In this document: piece by piece, positions 17,131-25,913 of the stretch
Numbering within the stretch: the stretch's first letter is position 1
Layout of the letters: each line of letters starts with the position of its first letter
NCBI GenBank assembly: GCA_019419955.1
Contig: JAHZIB010000008.1
Location: forward strand, 1-54,372
Length of the DNA stretch: 54,372 bases
Reading direction: 5' to 3'
Source: Clostridiales bacterium
GTDB taxonomy: Bacteria > Bacillota > Clostridia > TANB77 > CAG-508
Position numbers and translations under genes: made by a program
Notes under the pieces: model-generated
Database searches by the model: none
What the model was told of the DNA's origin: nothing
Seen by the model: only the letters and a program-made list of their open reading frames with translations

Positions 17131-17204
17131 TTTGGCTTTTAATTGAAATCTAAATGAGCGGGTTTTAAGTGAATATACTTATTAACCTGCAACTAAAAGC
17201 CAAA
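17131..17204 (+). terminator. Nested hairpin after disA
   Basis: TTTGGCTTTTA (17131-17141) is perfectly complementary to TAAAAGCCAAA (17194-17204). Inside, GCGGGTT (17158-17164) pairs with AACCTGC (17184-17190) with one mismatch. It follows the disA stop by 3 bp and precedes a new promoter, so it probably ends the radA-disA transcript, though no T-run follows. Confidence 0.45.
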
Positions 17205-17222
17205 ATATGTTTTAAATTTTTG

Positions 17223-17251
17223 TTGATTTATGCGAATAATTATAGTAAAAT
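17223..17251 (+). promoter_or_regulatory. Promoter of the cyclophilin gene
   Basis: TTGATT (17223-17228), 17 bp, TAAAAT (17246-17251). The 110-bp leader that follows shows no strong structure. Confidence 0.55.
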
Positions 17252-17364
17252 AGATATGTAAATTTTTTAGGGATGATTTAAGTATTAATATATATTTGAA
17301 ATCTCAATAATAATGTAGAAAAATGGACTACAAAAAATGCTTATACAGAAAGGATGAAAAATAA

Positions 17365-18231
17365 ATGAAAAAAATAATAACGAGAATATTGCTAATATTA
17401 GGAATTTTGATTGTTTTAGCAGGAATAATATTTGTATGCTATGGTGTGTATAAGAAATTTACTTTAGATATACCAAATCCAGTTGCAACTATTGATGTGG
17501 AGGATTATGGTACAATTAAGGTTGAATTATATCCAGATAAAGCTCCAAATACTGTAGCAAATTTTATAAGGCTTGCTAATAGAGGTTTTTATAATGGAAC
17601 CACTTTCCATAGAACAATGCCTGACTTCGTTATACAAGGTGGAGCCAAGGGGGGAGATGCATCTGCATCACCAGCTTTAAGCGATATAGTGGATAATATA
17701 AAAGATAGTAAAGATAAATGGATAAAAGAACTTTATAACAAGGATTCAACAGATGAGCAATTAAAAGACCTTTTATCTACTAACTATAACATTCCTGGTG
17801 AATTTATTGCTAATGGATTTAATAATAATATAAAACATGAAGAAGGCGTTATTTCAATGGCTAGGAGTGATTATAGTACATATGGTTATCTTAAAGAAGG
17901 ATATAATTCAGCAGGTTGTCAATTTTTTATAATGACTGCAGATAACACACAGCTTGATGGTGTATATGCGGCATTTGGAAAAGTGATAGAAGGAATGGAG
18001 GTAGTGAAAGAAATTTCAAATGTAGAAGTTTATTATAGAGATTCCGAATCAGGTAAAGATGAAGAGGCACCAAAAGATGAAGATGGAAATACAATATCTT
18101 CTGATACACCAAAGGAACAACCAGTAATGAAAAGTGTAAGTGTGGAGACTTATGGAGTAGACTATGGAATTCCAGAAACAGTAGAACCATTTGATGTATC
18201 ATCACTTTATTCACAGCTTATGGGATATTAA
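17365..18231 (+). CDS. Membrane-anchored cyclophilin-type peptidyl-prolyl isomerase
   Basis: Probable extracytoplasmic PPIase, with an N-terminal membrane anchor (residues about 5-30: basic start, then IILLILGILIVLAGII-like stretch; no convincing lipobox). The cyclophilin domain is recognisable from KAPNTVANFIRLANRGFY, TTFHRTMPDFVIQGG (active-site Arg near 82) and GCQFFIMT...LDGVYAAFGKV. Compared with minimal cyclophilins there is an insertion of about 60 residues (about 110-165) between VIQGG and the GVISMAR block. GAAAGGATG precedes ATG 17365. It may aid secreted proteins to fold; the substrate is not known. Confidence 0.9.
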   Translation: MKKIITRILLILGILIVLAGIIFVCYGVYKKFTLDIPNPVATIDVEDYGTIKVELYPDKAPNTVANFIRLANRGFYNGTTFHRTMPDFVIQGGAKGGDASASPALSDIVDNIKDSKDKWIKELYNKDSTDEQLKDLLSTNYNIPGEFIANGFNNNIKHEEGVISMARSDYSTYGYLKEGYNSAGCQFFIMTADNTQLDGVYAAFGKVIEGMEVVKEISNVEVYYRDSESGKDEEAPKDEDGNTISSDTPKEQPVMKSVSVETYGVDYGIPETVEPFDVSSLYSQLMGY

Positions 18232-18237
18232 TACATT

Positions 18238-18289
18238 GGTTATAGGTTATCCAAACAATCTACTGAAACCTAAATTTAATGAAAAGGAG
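18238..18289 (+). repeat. TAGGT/ACCTA hairpin element, copy 2
   Basis: GGTTATAGGT (18238-18247) and ACCTAAATTTAATG (18268 on), followed by AAAAGGAG. Unlike the other copies no long gene starts here: the next ATG is at once followed by ATT TAA. It may be a displaced copy, or a decayed leader peptide. Confidence 0.45.
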
Positions 18290-18377
18290 AAATGATTTAA
18301 TTGGCTCCTGAACTATTATAGCTTAGAGTTATGAAGACTATGTGTAAGGAAAAAATTAAATCGTTGCAGTGTTAAAT

Positions 18378-18515
18378 ATGGAAGAAAATAATAATAAAAA
18401 AACAAAGAAACATAGAGATCCAGCAAGGCTTGCAATAAAGATTACAGCTTTATGTGTGGCAATTATTATGATACTAGCAGTTGCAACAACATTAGTATAT
18501 TATTTAGTAGCATAA
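18378..18515 (+). CDS. 45-aa single-pass membrane protein upstream of cdaA
   Basis: Short ORF, ATG 18378 to TAA 18515, product beginning MEENNNKKTKKHRDP. The first ~18 residues are very hydrophilic and basic; residues about 20-44 form one hydrophobic helix (ITALCVAIIMILAVATTLVY), ending LVA. The topology would be N-in, with almost nothing outside. No strong Shine-Dalgarno is seen upstream (nearest purine stretch AAGGAAAAAA at 18338). It lies 51 bp before cdaA and could be a partner or regulator of it; this is inference from position. Confidence 0.6.
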   Translation: MEENNNKKTKKHRDPARLAIKITALCVAIIMILAVATTLVYYLVA

Positions 18516-18566
18516 AAATAATTATGCTGTATAGAGGTAAAAAATATAAAACAAGAGGAAAGAAAT

Positions 18567-19472
18567 ATGGAAGTTTTTTCTTTAAATCTAAATGGGTTTT
18601 GGACAAGTATAACAGGCTATATGAATGATATTGCTGCAAATCCATTTAGGTTGGTAATATTTATTTTAGATATATTAATAGTAGCATATATAGGATACAA
18701 ATTTATAAAATCTGCAAGAAACTCTAGAGTTTGGCAATTACTAAAAGGAATAGTTTTAATAATATTTGTAACTATTCTAAGTGGAATATTTGAGTTTAGA
18801 ATTCTTAATTGGTTTTTAACAATATTCATGACATATGGAGTAATAGCGTTAATTGTTATTTTTCAGCCAGAATTAAGGCGAATGCTTGAACAACTGGGAA
18901 CAAACAAATTCACTAAATTTTTTGGAATTGGTCTAGAAAAAAATTTAGAAACAAAAACAAAAGAGGATATATACAAAATTGTAATTGCAGCAAAGGAATT
19001 ATCTAATTCAAAAACAGGAGGATTAATTGTACTTGAAAGAGATATACAATTAAATGACATAATGGATAGTGGTGTGAAAATTGATGCTGACGTATCTCCA
19101 CAGCTTATAGTGAACTTATTTGTTCCTAAAACACCTCTACATGATGGTGCAATTATAATAAGCAAAAATAAAATTGCAGCAGCAGCCTGTATATTACCAT
19201 TGTCTGATGACAAACAAGTAACAAAAGGTTTAGGAACAAGGCATAGAGCAGCATTAGGAATATCAAGAGAAACTGATGCAATAGCTGTTGTTATTTCAGA
19301 AGAAACAGGTAGAATATCTATAGCGAAAGATGGGGTACTTATAGCAGATTTAAAAGAGGAAGCATTGAAAAATATTTTAATAAAGAATTTAGTAATAAAA
19401 AAATTTGGAGATGATACTGAAAAGAAAAGACATACTCCTAAGTTTATAAAAAGAAAGAAATCTCAAAAATAA
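18567..19472 (+). CDS. cdaA: Membrane diadenylate cyclase CdaA
   Basis: Main housekeeping c-di-AMP synthase in many Bacillota, controlling K+ uptake and osmolyte homeostasis. Three N-terminal membrane helices (about 28-46, 57-78, 83-101) are followed by the DAC domain: TPLHDGAIIIS (DGA near 192) and GLGTRHRAALGISRETDA (RHR near 225). The length of 301 aa is normal. GAGGAAAG precedes ATG 18567. Unusually, no cdaR/ybbR or glmM gene follows; a terminator-like hairpin and truA do. Confidence 0.95.
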   Translation: MEVFSLNLNGFWTSITGYMNDIAANPFRLVIFILDILIVAYIGYKFIKSARNSRVWQLLKGIVLIIFVTILSGIFEFRILNWFLTIFMTYGVIALIVIFQPELRRMLEQLGTNKFTKFFGIGLEKNLETKTKEDIYKIVIAAKELSNSKTGGLIVLERDIQLNDIMDSGVKIDADVSPQLIVNLFVPKTPLHDGAIIISKNKIAAAACILPLSDDKQVTKGLGTRHRAALGISRETDAIAVVISEETGRISIAKDGVLIADLKEEALKNILIKNLVIKKFGDDTEKKRHTPKFIKRKKSQK

Positions 19473-19475
19473 TTC

Positions 19476-19511
19476 CAAATTTGGTTGTGAAAATTTTTTC
19501 AACCAAATTTG
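19476..19511 (+). terminator. Hairpin terminator after cdaA
   Basis: CAAATTTGGTTG (19476-19487) is perfectly complementary to CAACCAAATTTG (19500-19511), 12 bp with a 12-nt loop, followed by TTCTATATAAT. The U-tract is short, so strength is uncertain. A TATAAT at 19554-19559 could serve the next gene, but I see no matching -35. Confidence 0.6.
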
Positions 19512-19588
19512 TTCTATATAATAAATACTAAACTAAGAAAAAGTAAAAAAGGGTATAATAGAACTAAAGCAGATTAAATGGGGGAAAA

Positions 19589-20329
19589 ATGAGAAATATA
19601 AAATTAACAATAGAGTATGATGGAAAAGAGTTTGGTGGATGGCAGAAACAGCCTAGTAAATTAAATATACAAGGAGAAATCGAAAGAGCAATAGAAAATA
19701 TAACAGGAGAAAAAGTTGAACTGATTGCATCTGGAAGAACTGATGCTGGAGTTCATGCATTTGCACAAATTGCAAATTTTAAAACTAACTCTAATATAGA
19801 CATAGAAAAAATACCAATAGCTATAAATACGCAGATAAAACAATCTATCAGAATACAAAATGCAGAAGAAGTTGATCTTGAATTTCATAGTAGATACAAT
19901 TGTAAAAGAAAAACATATAGATATATAATTAATAACTCGAAATATGGAACGGCAATATACAGAAATCTTTCATATCATGTTGCGAACAAATTGGATATAG
20001 ATGCTATGAAAAAAGCGATAAAGTATTTTGAAGGAGAACATGATTTTAAAGCTTTCAAAGCCAGTGGAACAAGTGCAAAAAGCAGTGTGCGTACAATCTA
20101 TAATGCAGAAATATTTACAGAAGGAGCAAATGTGGCAATAGACTTAACAGGAAATGGCTTTTTATATAATATGGTAAGGATAATTGCAGGAACAATGGTA
20201 GATGTAGGTTTAGGGAAAATTAAACCAGAAGAAATCCCACACATAATAGAAGGAAAAGATAGAAACAGAGCAGGGAAAACACTACCTCCATATGGACTGG
20301 TTTTAGTGAAAGTAGAGTATTCAAATTAA
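19589..20329 (+). CDS. truA: tRNA pseudouridine(38-40) synthase TruA
   Basis: Makes pseudouridine at positions 38-40 of the tRNA anticodon arm. IEYDGKEFGGWQKQP at the N-terminus and the catalytic Asp in ASGRTDAGVHA (about residues 48-58) are clear; later motifs are RYNCKRKTYRY and GNGFLYNMVRIIAGTMVDVG. The 246-aa length is normal and the frame intact. GGGGGAAAA precedes ATG 19589. The palindromic repeat at 20331 begins one base after its stop codon. Confidence 0.95.
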   Translation: MRNIKLTIEYDGKEFGGWQKQPSKLNIQGEIERAIENITGEKVELIASGRTDAGVHAFAQIANFKTNSNIDIEKIPIAINTQIKQSIRIQNAEEVDLEFHSRYNCKRKTYRYIINNSKYGTAIYRNLSYHVANKLDIDAMKKAIKYFEGEHDFKAFKASGTSAKSSVRTIYNAEIFTEGANVAIDLTGNGFLYNMVRIIAGTMVDVGLGKIKPEEIPHIIEGKDRNRAGKTLPPYGLVLVKVEYSN

Positions 20330-20330
20330 A

Positions 20331-20429
20331 TTTTCAAATTAGGGACACTTCTAAATTCGCAAGAAAATGCGAATTTAGAAGTGTCCCTAATTTGAAAAAA
20401 TTGTAAAAAGAGAAGTGGTCTCTAATTCG
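20331..20429. repeat. Perfect 30-bp palindrome with AGGGACACTTCT core
   Basis: Positions 20331-20360 are the exact reverse complement of 20369-20398 (8-nt loop AAGAAAAT). The arms contain AATTAGGGACACTTCT. A diverged half-copy (AGAAGTGGTCTCTAATTCG) follows at 20411-20429. The same core occurs twice at 53982-54034. The structure resembles REP-type palindromes or the ends of small non-autonomous transposons; it would also act as a strong RNA hairpin after truA. Confidence 0.75.
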
Positions 20430-20506
20430 TAAGAAATGGTAACAAAAAAGTTCTTATTCACATAAAATATATAAAAAAATAAACATATTATAAAAGGAGA
20501 GTACTT

Positions 20507-21139
20507 ATGAATATATTATTATTTTTTGTATTACCTATTTCGATAATAATACTTTCCATTGTTCTTCAAAAGATTTTAAGGTGTCCAGCACTTGTTGCAG
20601 CAACATTTTTTGCTATCTTATTAATAATAGCATATACTACTACATTGGGAAATAGCTTTTTAATATATGTTATAATTTATACAATTTTGGCATATGTTAC
20701 TGCAGTACTTACAAGACTGATTTGCAATATCTGGTCAAGGTTTGGTCATTGCTTTACTAATTCAGAAGGATGTATTTGTGAAAGACCATGTAATAATAGA
20801 AGTAGAGTTCTATCAACAAATACATTAGATGGTAATAATAATGGTAATTACTATTACTTAACAACTTCAAGTAATAATAATAATGATTACTGTTGTTGTA
20901 ATGGGTCAAATTCTACAAATAATGTAGGAGGTGTAGAGCTTGTAAGCAATGTAAATACTGCAAATAATATATGTGGTGCAGACAATTTTAGCAATACAAA
21001 TTGTGGAAGGAATAGTGCAAGTTTTACAGTAACGAGTTCTCAACCAAATCCAGTTTTCTACTTAACAAGTAGAAGTGGCAATAGAAACAATAATCAAAGG
21101 CCTCCGAGGCAGAATTGCTGTTGCAGGAGAAGAGCCTAA
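20507..21139 (+). CDS. Membrane protein with Cys/Asn-rich tail (possible DUF2651 N-terminus)
   Basis: Residues 1-75 are three hydrophobic helices (FFVLPISIIILSIVLQKIL; ALVAATFFAILLIIAY; FLIYVIIYTILAYVTAVL) resembling the short DUF2651/YbeF-type membrane proteins; that match is from memory. The remaining ~135 residues are low complexity, rich in Asn, Ser and Cys, with clusters such as CICERPC, CCC and NCCCRRR at the C-terminus. AAAAGGAGAG precedes ATG 20507. It stands alone before the filament locus, and the function is unknown. Cys clustering suggests disulfide cross-linking or metal binding, which is inference. Confidence 0.7.
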   Translation: MNILLFFVLPISIIILSIVLQKILRCPALVAATFFAILLIIAYTTTLGNSFLIYVIIYTILAYVTAVLTRLICNIWSRFGHCFTNSEGCICERPCNNRSRVLSTNTLDGNNNGNYYYLTTSSNNNNDYCCCNGSNSTNNVGGVELVSNVNTANNICGADNFSNTNCGRNSASFTVTSSQPNPVFYLTSRSGNRNNNQRPPRQNCCCRRRA

Positions 21140-21210
21140 AGATATGGTGAGTTTATATATCACTATATACAGGGATGAACTAATGGTTAAACATAAAATT
21201 AATAGAGAAA

Positions 21211-21310
21211 TGTTACAATAATATTACAATAATATTAAGTTTTTATTACAAGAGGCTTAATGTTATTGTAATTTTTATAATAATGTTGTAAAATAAAATA
21301 TATAATATTA
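21211..21310 (+). promoter_or_regulatory. Putative operator/promoter region of the filament locus
   Basis: Tandem 11-mers TTACAATAATA at 21213-21223 and 21224-21234 are followed by the inverse TTATTGTAA (about 21263-21271) and AATGTTGTAA. A TATAAT lies at 21301-21306 and another at 21276-21281; neither has a convincing -35. A similar TTACAA-rich region precedes rsmD. AAGGAGG at 21325-21331 serves the next gene. Confidence 0.4.
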
Positions 21311-21338
21311 ATTTGTCAAAATCAAGGAGGAATATATT

Positions 21339-22271
21339 ATGGCAATGAATCCAATGCAAAGGAAAGCAAATAACTCATTTTTACTAGGAATTTTAATTAC
21401 TCTGTTAATAACAGGTTTAATTATAGCTTTTCTTATATATCAAGTATCTCAATTAAATAGCGAGCTAGAAGAAAAAGCTTCTCACATAGTTTATGGATAT
21501 GTGGTTACAACACCAATAGCTTCAGGAACGGAGATTGATCCAACAATGGTAACAGCAGCAGAGCTAAATATAGCAACTGATAGTTCAGCAATAATTTCTG
21601 CGCAAACTACAGTTGATGGAAAACCTGCACCAGATGAGACAGGTGCATTGCTTCCGGTAGGAAAATTAGCAAAAGTTAACTTGAATCCAGGTACAGTCCT
21701 AACAACTGACCTTGTATATGAAGAAGAGCCTTTAACAGCTGATGTAAGAAGCCAAGAATATAATGTTATAACTTTACCAAGTCAAATTCAAACAGGAGAA
21801 TATATAGATGTAAGGCTTAGAACACCAGAAGGTAGAGATTTAATTGTTGTTTCTCATAAAGAGGTTACAATTCCTAACATGGGAGTAGATTCAACAAATT
21901 GTATTTGGATTGACTTGTCAGAAGAAGAAATATTAATGATGAGCTGTGCAATAGTAGAAAGCTATGAGATGAATGGAGCGAAGCTTTATGCAACAAGATA
22001 TGTTGAACCAGGAATTCAAGATGCAGCGACACCAACTTACGTTCCAAATGATGAGACAAGAGCATTAATAGAGAGAGACCCTAACATAGTCGAAGAAGCT
22101 AAGAATCAATTATTGCAAACATTAAATAGTAATAGCGCACTTGTAAGACCAGGAGTAGATAATGCAACAAACAATGAAGATGCAGCAGATAATGTTGTAG
22201 ATAAAACAGAAGATGAAATTACAGGATTAAAAGAAGAGAGAGAAGCGTACATAGATTCAATGGGTGGATAA
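21339..22271 (+). CDS. CpaB/RcpC-like SAF-domain protein
   Basis: First gene of the filament locus. One N-terminal membrane helix (about 13-34, FLLGILITLLITGLIIAFLI) is followed by a SAF domain (about 48-130: VTTPIASGTEIDPTMVTAAEL ... NLNPGTVLTTDLV) and a C-terminal domain with VITLPSQIQTGEYIDVRLRTPEGRDLIVVSHKEV, typical of CpaB/RcpC, which in Tad systems supports pilus assembly outside the membrane. The last ~70 residues are acidic and disordered. GGAGG precedes ATG 21339. The family match is by pattern; 310 aa fits. Confidence 0.8.
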   Translation: MAMNPMQRKANNSFLLGILITLLITGLIIAFLIYQVSQLNSELEEKASHIVYGYVVTTPIASGTEIDPTMVTAAELNIATDSSAIISAQTTVDGKPAPDETGALLPVGKLAKVNLNPGTVLTTDLVYEEEPLTADVRSQEYNVITLPSQIQTGEYIDVRLRTPEGRDLIVVSHKEVTIPNMGVDSTNCIWIDLSEEEILMMSCAIVESYEMNGAKLYATRYVEPGIQDAATPTYVPNDETRALIERDPNIVEEAKNQLLQTLNSNSALVRPGVDNATNNEDAADNVVDKTEDEITGLKEEREAYIDSMGG

Positions 22272-22288
22272 ATATAAAGGAGGAAGTA

Positions 22289-22987
22289 ATGAAAAAGATA
22301 GGCTTTATAGGCAGTTATGATAAAACAGATTTGATATTATATATAGCTAAGATTTTGGTGGCAATGGATAAAAAAGTGCTTATGATAGATTCTACAATTA
22401 CTCAAAAAGCTAAATATGTAGTACCTGTCATCAAGCCTACTAAAGCCTATGTTACTGAATTCGAAGATATTGATGTTGCAGTAGGTTTTAATAATTTTCA
22501 AGAAATAAAAGAGTATCTTGGTTTACCGATAAATGCAGAATTGCCATATGACATGATAATGATGGATATTGATAATACACAGGCAGTAAGAGGATTTGAA
22601 CTTAATAATGAAGGAATAAATTATTTTGTTACAGGATTTGACCAATATACATTGAAAAGAGGATTGGAAATACTTAGCGGTTTGACTGAAATATTGAATT
22701 TAAAAAAAGTATTATTTTCAAAAACAGCAACCAAGGAAGATAATGACTATTTGGATTATCTTTCTTTGGGATATAAAATAGTATGGGATGAAGAATTAAT
22801 ATATTTTCCTTTTGAAATGGGAGACCAAACTGTGATTGCAGAAAATCAGAAAGTTTCTAAAATAAAATATAGAAAGCTATCTGAACAATATAAAGAAGGG
22901 CTTATATACATAGCAGAACAAATATTGGGACAGGACGAGTATTCGAAATTGAAAAAGATATTCAAACAGCTTGAAAGAAATGTGTAA
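22289..22987 (+). CDS. TadZ-like ParA-family protein with deviant P-loop (first)
   Basis: A SIMIBI-type fold is suggested by MKKIGFIGSYDKTDLILYIAKIL...KKVLMIDST and later PYDMIMMDID. The deviant Walker A reads GSYDKTD where KGGxGKTT is normal: the P-loop Lys-Thr remains, but the glycines are reduced. In Tad pili, TadZ/CpaE proteins localise the machine. The 232-aa protein has no membrane segment. It starts 17 bp after the CpaB-like gene with GGAGG in front. Whether it binds ATP cannot be judged from sequence. Confidence 0.7.
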   Translation: MKKIGFIGSYDKTDLILYIAKILVAMDKKVLMIDSTITQKAKYVVPVIKPTKAYVTEFEDIDVAVGFNNFQEIKEYLGLPINAELPYDMIMMDIDNTQAVRGFELNNEGINYFVTGFDQYTLKRGLEILSGLTEILNLKKVLFSKTATKEDNDYLDYLSLGYKIVWDEELIYFPFEMGDQTVIAENQKVSKIKYRKLSEQYKEGLIYIAEQILGQDEYSKLKKIFKQLERNV

Positions 22988-22989
22988 TG

Positions 22990-23030
22990 GTTTATAGGTG
23001 TAACCTTGAAAACCTAAATATATATTAAGG
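22990..23030 (+). repeat. TAGGT/ACCTA hairpin element, copy 3
   Basis: TTTATAGGTGTAACCTTGAAAACCTAAATATATATTAAGGA. ATAGGT (22994-22999) and ACCTA (23012-23016) can pair; a ribosome site follows at once. It lies between the two TadZ-like genes. Confidence 0.5.
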
Positions 23031-23042
23031 AATGTTAAAATA

Positions 23043-23882
23043 ATGGCAATTATAACTTTTAAGAGCAATGAGATAAAAGAAACAGGACAAACATTATCAT
23101 TAGTAGCAACTGCTACTCAAATGGCAATAGAACATGCTCACAAAATTTTAATAGTATCTACAAATTTTAGGGATGTGACACTTGAAAATTGCTTTTGGGA
23201 GCTAGATAGACTAAATAAGCCAATAGCAACAGGAAAAGAATATGCTGCTTTAGGGGTGGACTCAGGAGTAGAAGGTTTGGTAAAAGTGCTATTAACTAAT
23301 AAAACAAGTACAGATATAGTTAAAAACTATTCAAAAACACTTTTGAGAGATAGACTAGATGTTTTAACTTCTCCAAAAACAGATAATTATCAGGAATATA
23401 TACAAATTGCTGGTAATTATCCAGAGCTATTAAGAGCAGCAGATAGATATTATGACTTAGTTTTTGTTGATTTGACAACCAGGATGGAAGAGAGAGTAGC
23501 GCAAACTATTCTAGATGTTTCAGATATAGTTATTTTGAATATTACACAAAGATTGAAAAATATTAATGATTTTATAGAGTTAAAACAAACTGATGAGTTT
23601 TATAAAAGACGAAACATAATGTTATTACTAGGAAGATATGATGGTCATTCAAAATACAATATAAAAAATGTTACAAGATATATGAGAGAAAAGAAAAGCA
23701 TATTGGCAGTGCCATATAATACACTATTTTTTGAAGCGTGTTCAGAAGGAAAAGTAATTGATTTCTTTTTAAAATTAAAGAACATAGATGATAATGACAG
23801 GAATTATAAATTTATTAGTGAAATAAACAGGGTAGATACAGAAATATTATATAAACTACAAGAATTACAGATGAAGATTTAA
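23043..23882 (+). CDS. TadZ/CpaE-like protein with deviant P-loop (second)
   Basis: Also ParA/MinD-like: N-terminal FKSNEIKETGQTLSLVATATQMA replaces the normal KGGxGKTT, keeping an upstream Lys but with Gln in place of the P-loop Lys (GQT). YYDLVFVDLTTRMEERV matches the Walker B region, and SDIVILNITQRLKNINDF is typical of the TadZ receiver-like side. It has 279 aa and no membrane segment. It begins 55 bp after the first TadZ-like gene and is followed 21 bp later by the TadA gene, so it probably belongs to the same operon. Likely binds, but may not hydrolyse, nucleotide. Confidence 0.75.
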   Translation: MAIITFKSNEIKETGQTLSLVATATQMAIEHAHKILIVSTNFRDVTLENCFWELDRLNKPIATGKEYAALGVDSGVEGLVKVLLTNKTSTDIVKNYSKTLLRDRLDVLTSPKTDNYQEYIQIAGNYPELLRAADRYYDLVFVDLTTRMEERVAQTILDVSDIVILNITQRLKNINDFIELKQTDEFYKRRNIMLLLGRYDGHSKYNIKNVTRYMREKKSILAVPYNTLFFEACSEGKVIDFFLKLKNIDDNDRNYKFISEINRVDTEILYKLQELQMKI

Positions 23883-23903
23883 TCCTTAGAAAGGAGAAAA
23901 AAC

Positions 23904-25888
23904 ATGGTAAACATATTATTAATATTAATAGTAGTCATAGTTGCATTTGCTCTATTAATTAACTTCATAAAAAAGAGAAAAAACGAAGAAAAGGAAAATG
24001 TTTTAGAGGTTGATGACAAAACATATACATTAGAAAAAATGATAGAGTTTGTAAAGAAAAGATTAGATGAAATAACAAAAATTAACCTTTATGATATTGG
24101 CCTATCAGAGGAGGAATTAAAAAGAAGGAAAAATAAAAAGTATGAATTAAAAAGGGCTTTAAAAGGATGTACATATGGAGATGTAAATGATAAGAAATAT
24201 ATTAAGGAATTGATTTATGACTTGCTATATAAGGAGTATGGAGTGGATGAAACTAATGTATCTAAAGCGATACCATTTGATGTTCCATCACTATTAACAG
24301 CACAAGATAAATTTGACATTATACTATACATGTATAAAAATCAATTTGGATATGAAGCTTTGTCTGAAATAATAAAGAAATATGATTTGGCACAACTAAA
24401 ATATGTGGAGGGAGAATCAAAGCCATCTTATGTTATTACAGAAGATGAGGTAAATGACATATATGAAAAGGAAAACTTTGTTTTAACTCTAGAAGACAAA
24501 ATAAACGTTGTTGTGCAAAGAATATACCAGAAGTATAAAGGATATAGTAGTATAGATGAAATAAGAGATATGAATATTGATGGTATATCTGGTGGTGTAT
24601 CTGGACTTCCAGAATCTTTCTTGAGCCAAGTTGCGCAGACGGATGGGGATTATTTGAGTCAGATTGCTGAACATAAAGTACCACGTGCATGTGACAGTAT
24701 CTGGATAATGTATTCGGGTAAGTCAATAAGGTTAGCATTTCTTTCATTTGGTACAGAAGCAGAACTAAAGAGAGTATGTCAAAATATATATAAATATAAC
24801 AATCCAGGTCAGTTATCAGATACGAATGGTTATAAGATTAATGAAATGAAAGATGGTTCACGTGTTGTTGTTGTAAGACCAAGTATGTCAGAAACATGGG
24901 CGTTCTTTGTAAGAAAATTTGACGTAAAACGTGCAACTCTAGAACAAATTGTTCGTTTTCCTGGAAAAGAAGAAGCGATAGAACTTTTAAAATATTTAGT
25001 AAAAGGAGCAAGAATCATATCTCTAACTGGTGAGCAAGGTTGCCGGAAAGACAACTATGCTTATGGCTATGATAGAAAATATATACGAGACTATGAACCT
25101 TCGTATTACAGAGATGGCGTTCGAGCTTCATTTAAGAAAAATATATCCTACGAGAAACATATTATCAATGCGTGAAACAGAAACAGTTTCAGGACAAGAT
25201 TGTTTGGATGTTCAGAAAAAGACTGACGGTTCTGTTAATATAATCCGGAGAGGTTGCAACAGATCCCGTAGCATCTTGGATGATACAATCTGCTCAGGTT
25301 GCATCTAAGTTTACATTATTTACTCACCACGCTAAAACATTTCCAGATTTAGTTACAGCACTTCGTAACTCAATGCTAAGAGCTGGTGTGTTTAGAAATG
25401 AAAGAACAGCAGAAGAACAAGTTGTACAAGTTTTAAATTTTGATATTCACTTAGTAAAAGACTTTAGAGGTAGAAGATATATTGAAAGAGTAACAGAATG
25501 TATCCCAGTAGAAGATAAGAACGAATATACATATGACCATAGAAAAGAAAAAACAATAGAAGGAAAACTAGATAAATTTATGGATAATGCAACAATTTAT
25601 TTTACCAAGAGCACAAACAGAGAATTATATAAATATGTAAATATTATGGAATATCATGATGGTACTTATGTACTTACAAATCCAATCTCAGAAAAGAATA
25701 TAAAAGAAATGAGAGAAAATATGGATGATAATGATATTGTAGAATTTGATAAATTCTTATTAAGAAACTGGGGAATAAAGATGAAAAGTTATGCGGAAAT
25801 GGAAAATGATAATTATAATCTAGATACTCCAATTAAAACAGAACACAAAGCAAGCAAAAGAGGAAGAAAGCCTAAAGCTGTAAATTAA
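23904..25888 (+). pseudogene. TadA/CpaF-type secretion ATPase, broken by two frameshifts
   Basis: T2SS/T4P-family assembly ATPase. The N-terminus has one membrane helix (about 3-23) not usual for TadA. Three frames must be joined: 23904 to about 25040, then to about 25245, then to 25888. At 25040/25041 an extra T turns the Walker A GEQGAGKTTMLMA into GEQGCRKDN; at 25245/25246 an extra C breaks the GEVATDPVASW block (counterpart of the GEVR Walker B region). With both single bases removed, a continuous 660-aa protein results, including FTLFTHHAKTFPDLVTALRNSMLRAGVF. The homology is intact across the joins, so loss is recent, or these are sequence errors. Confidence 0.85.
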
Positions 25889-25913
25889 AAAGCAAGGAGG
25901 TGCAAACATTTAG

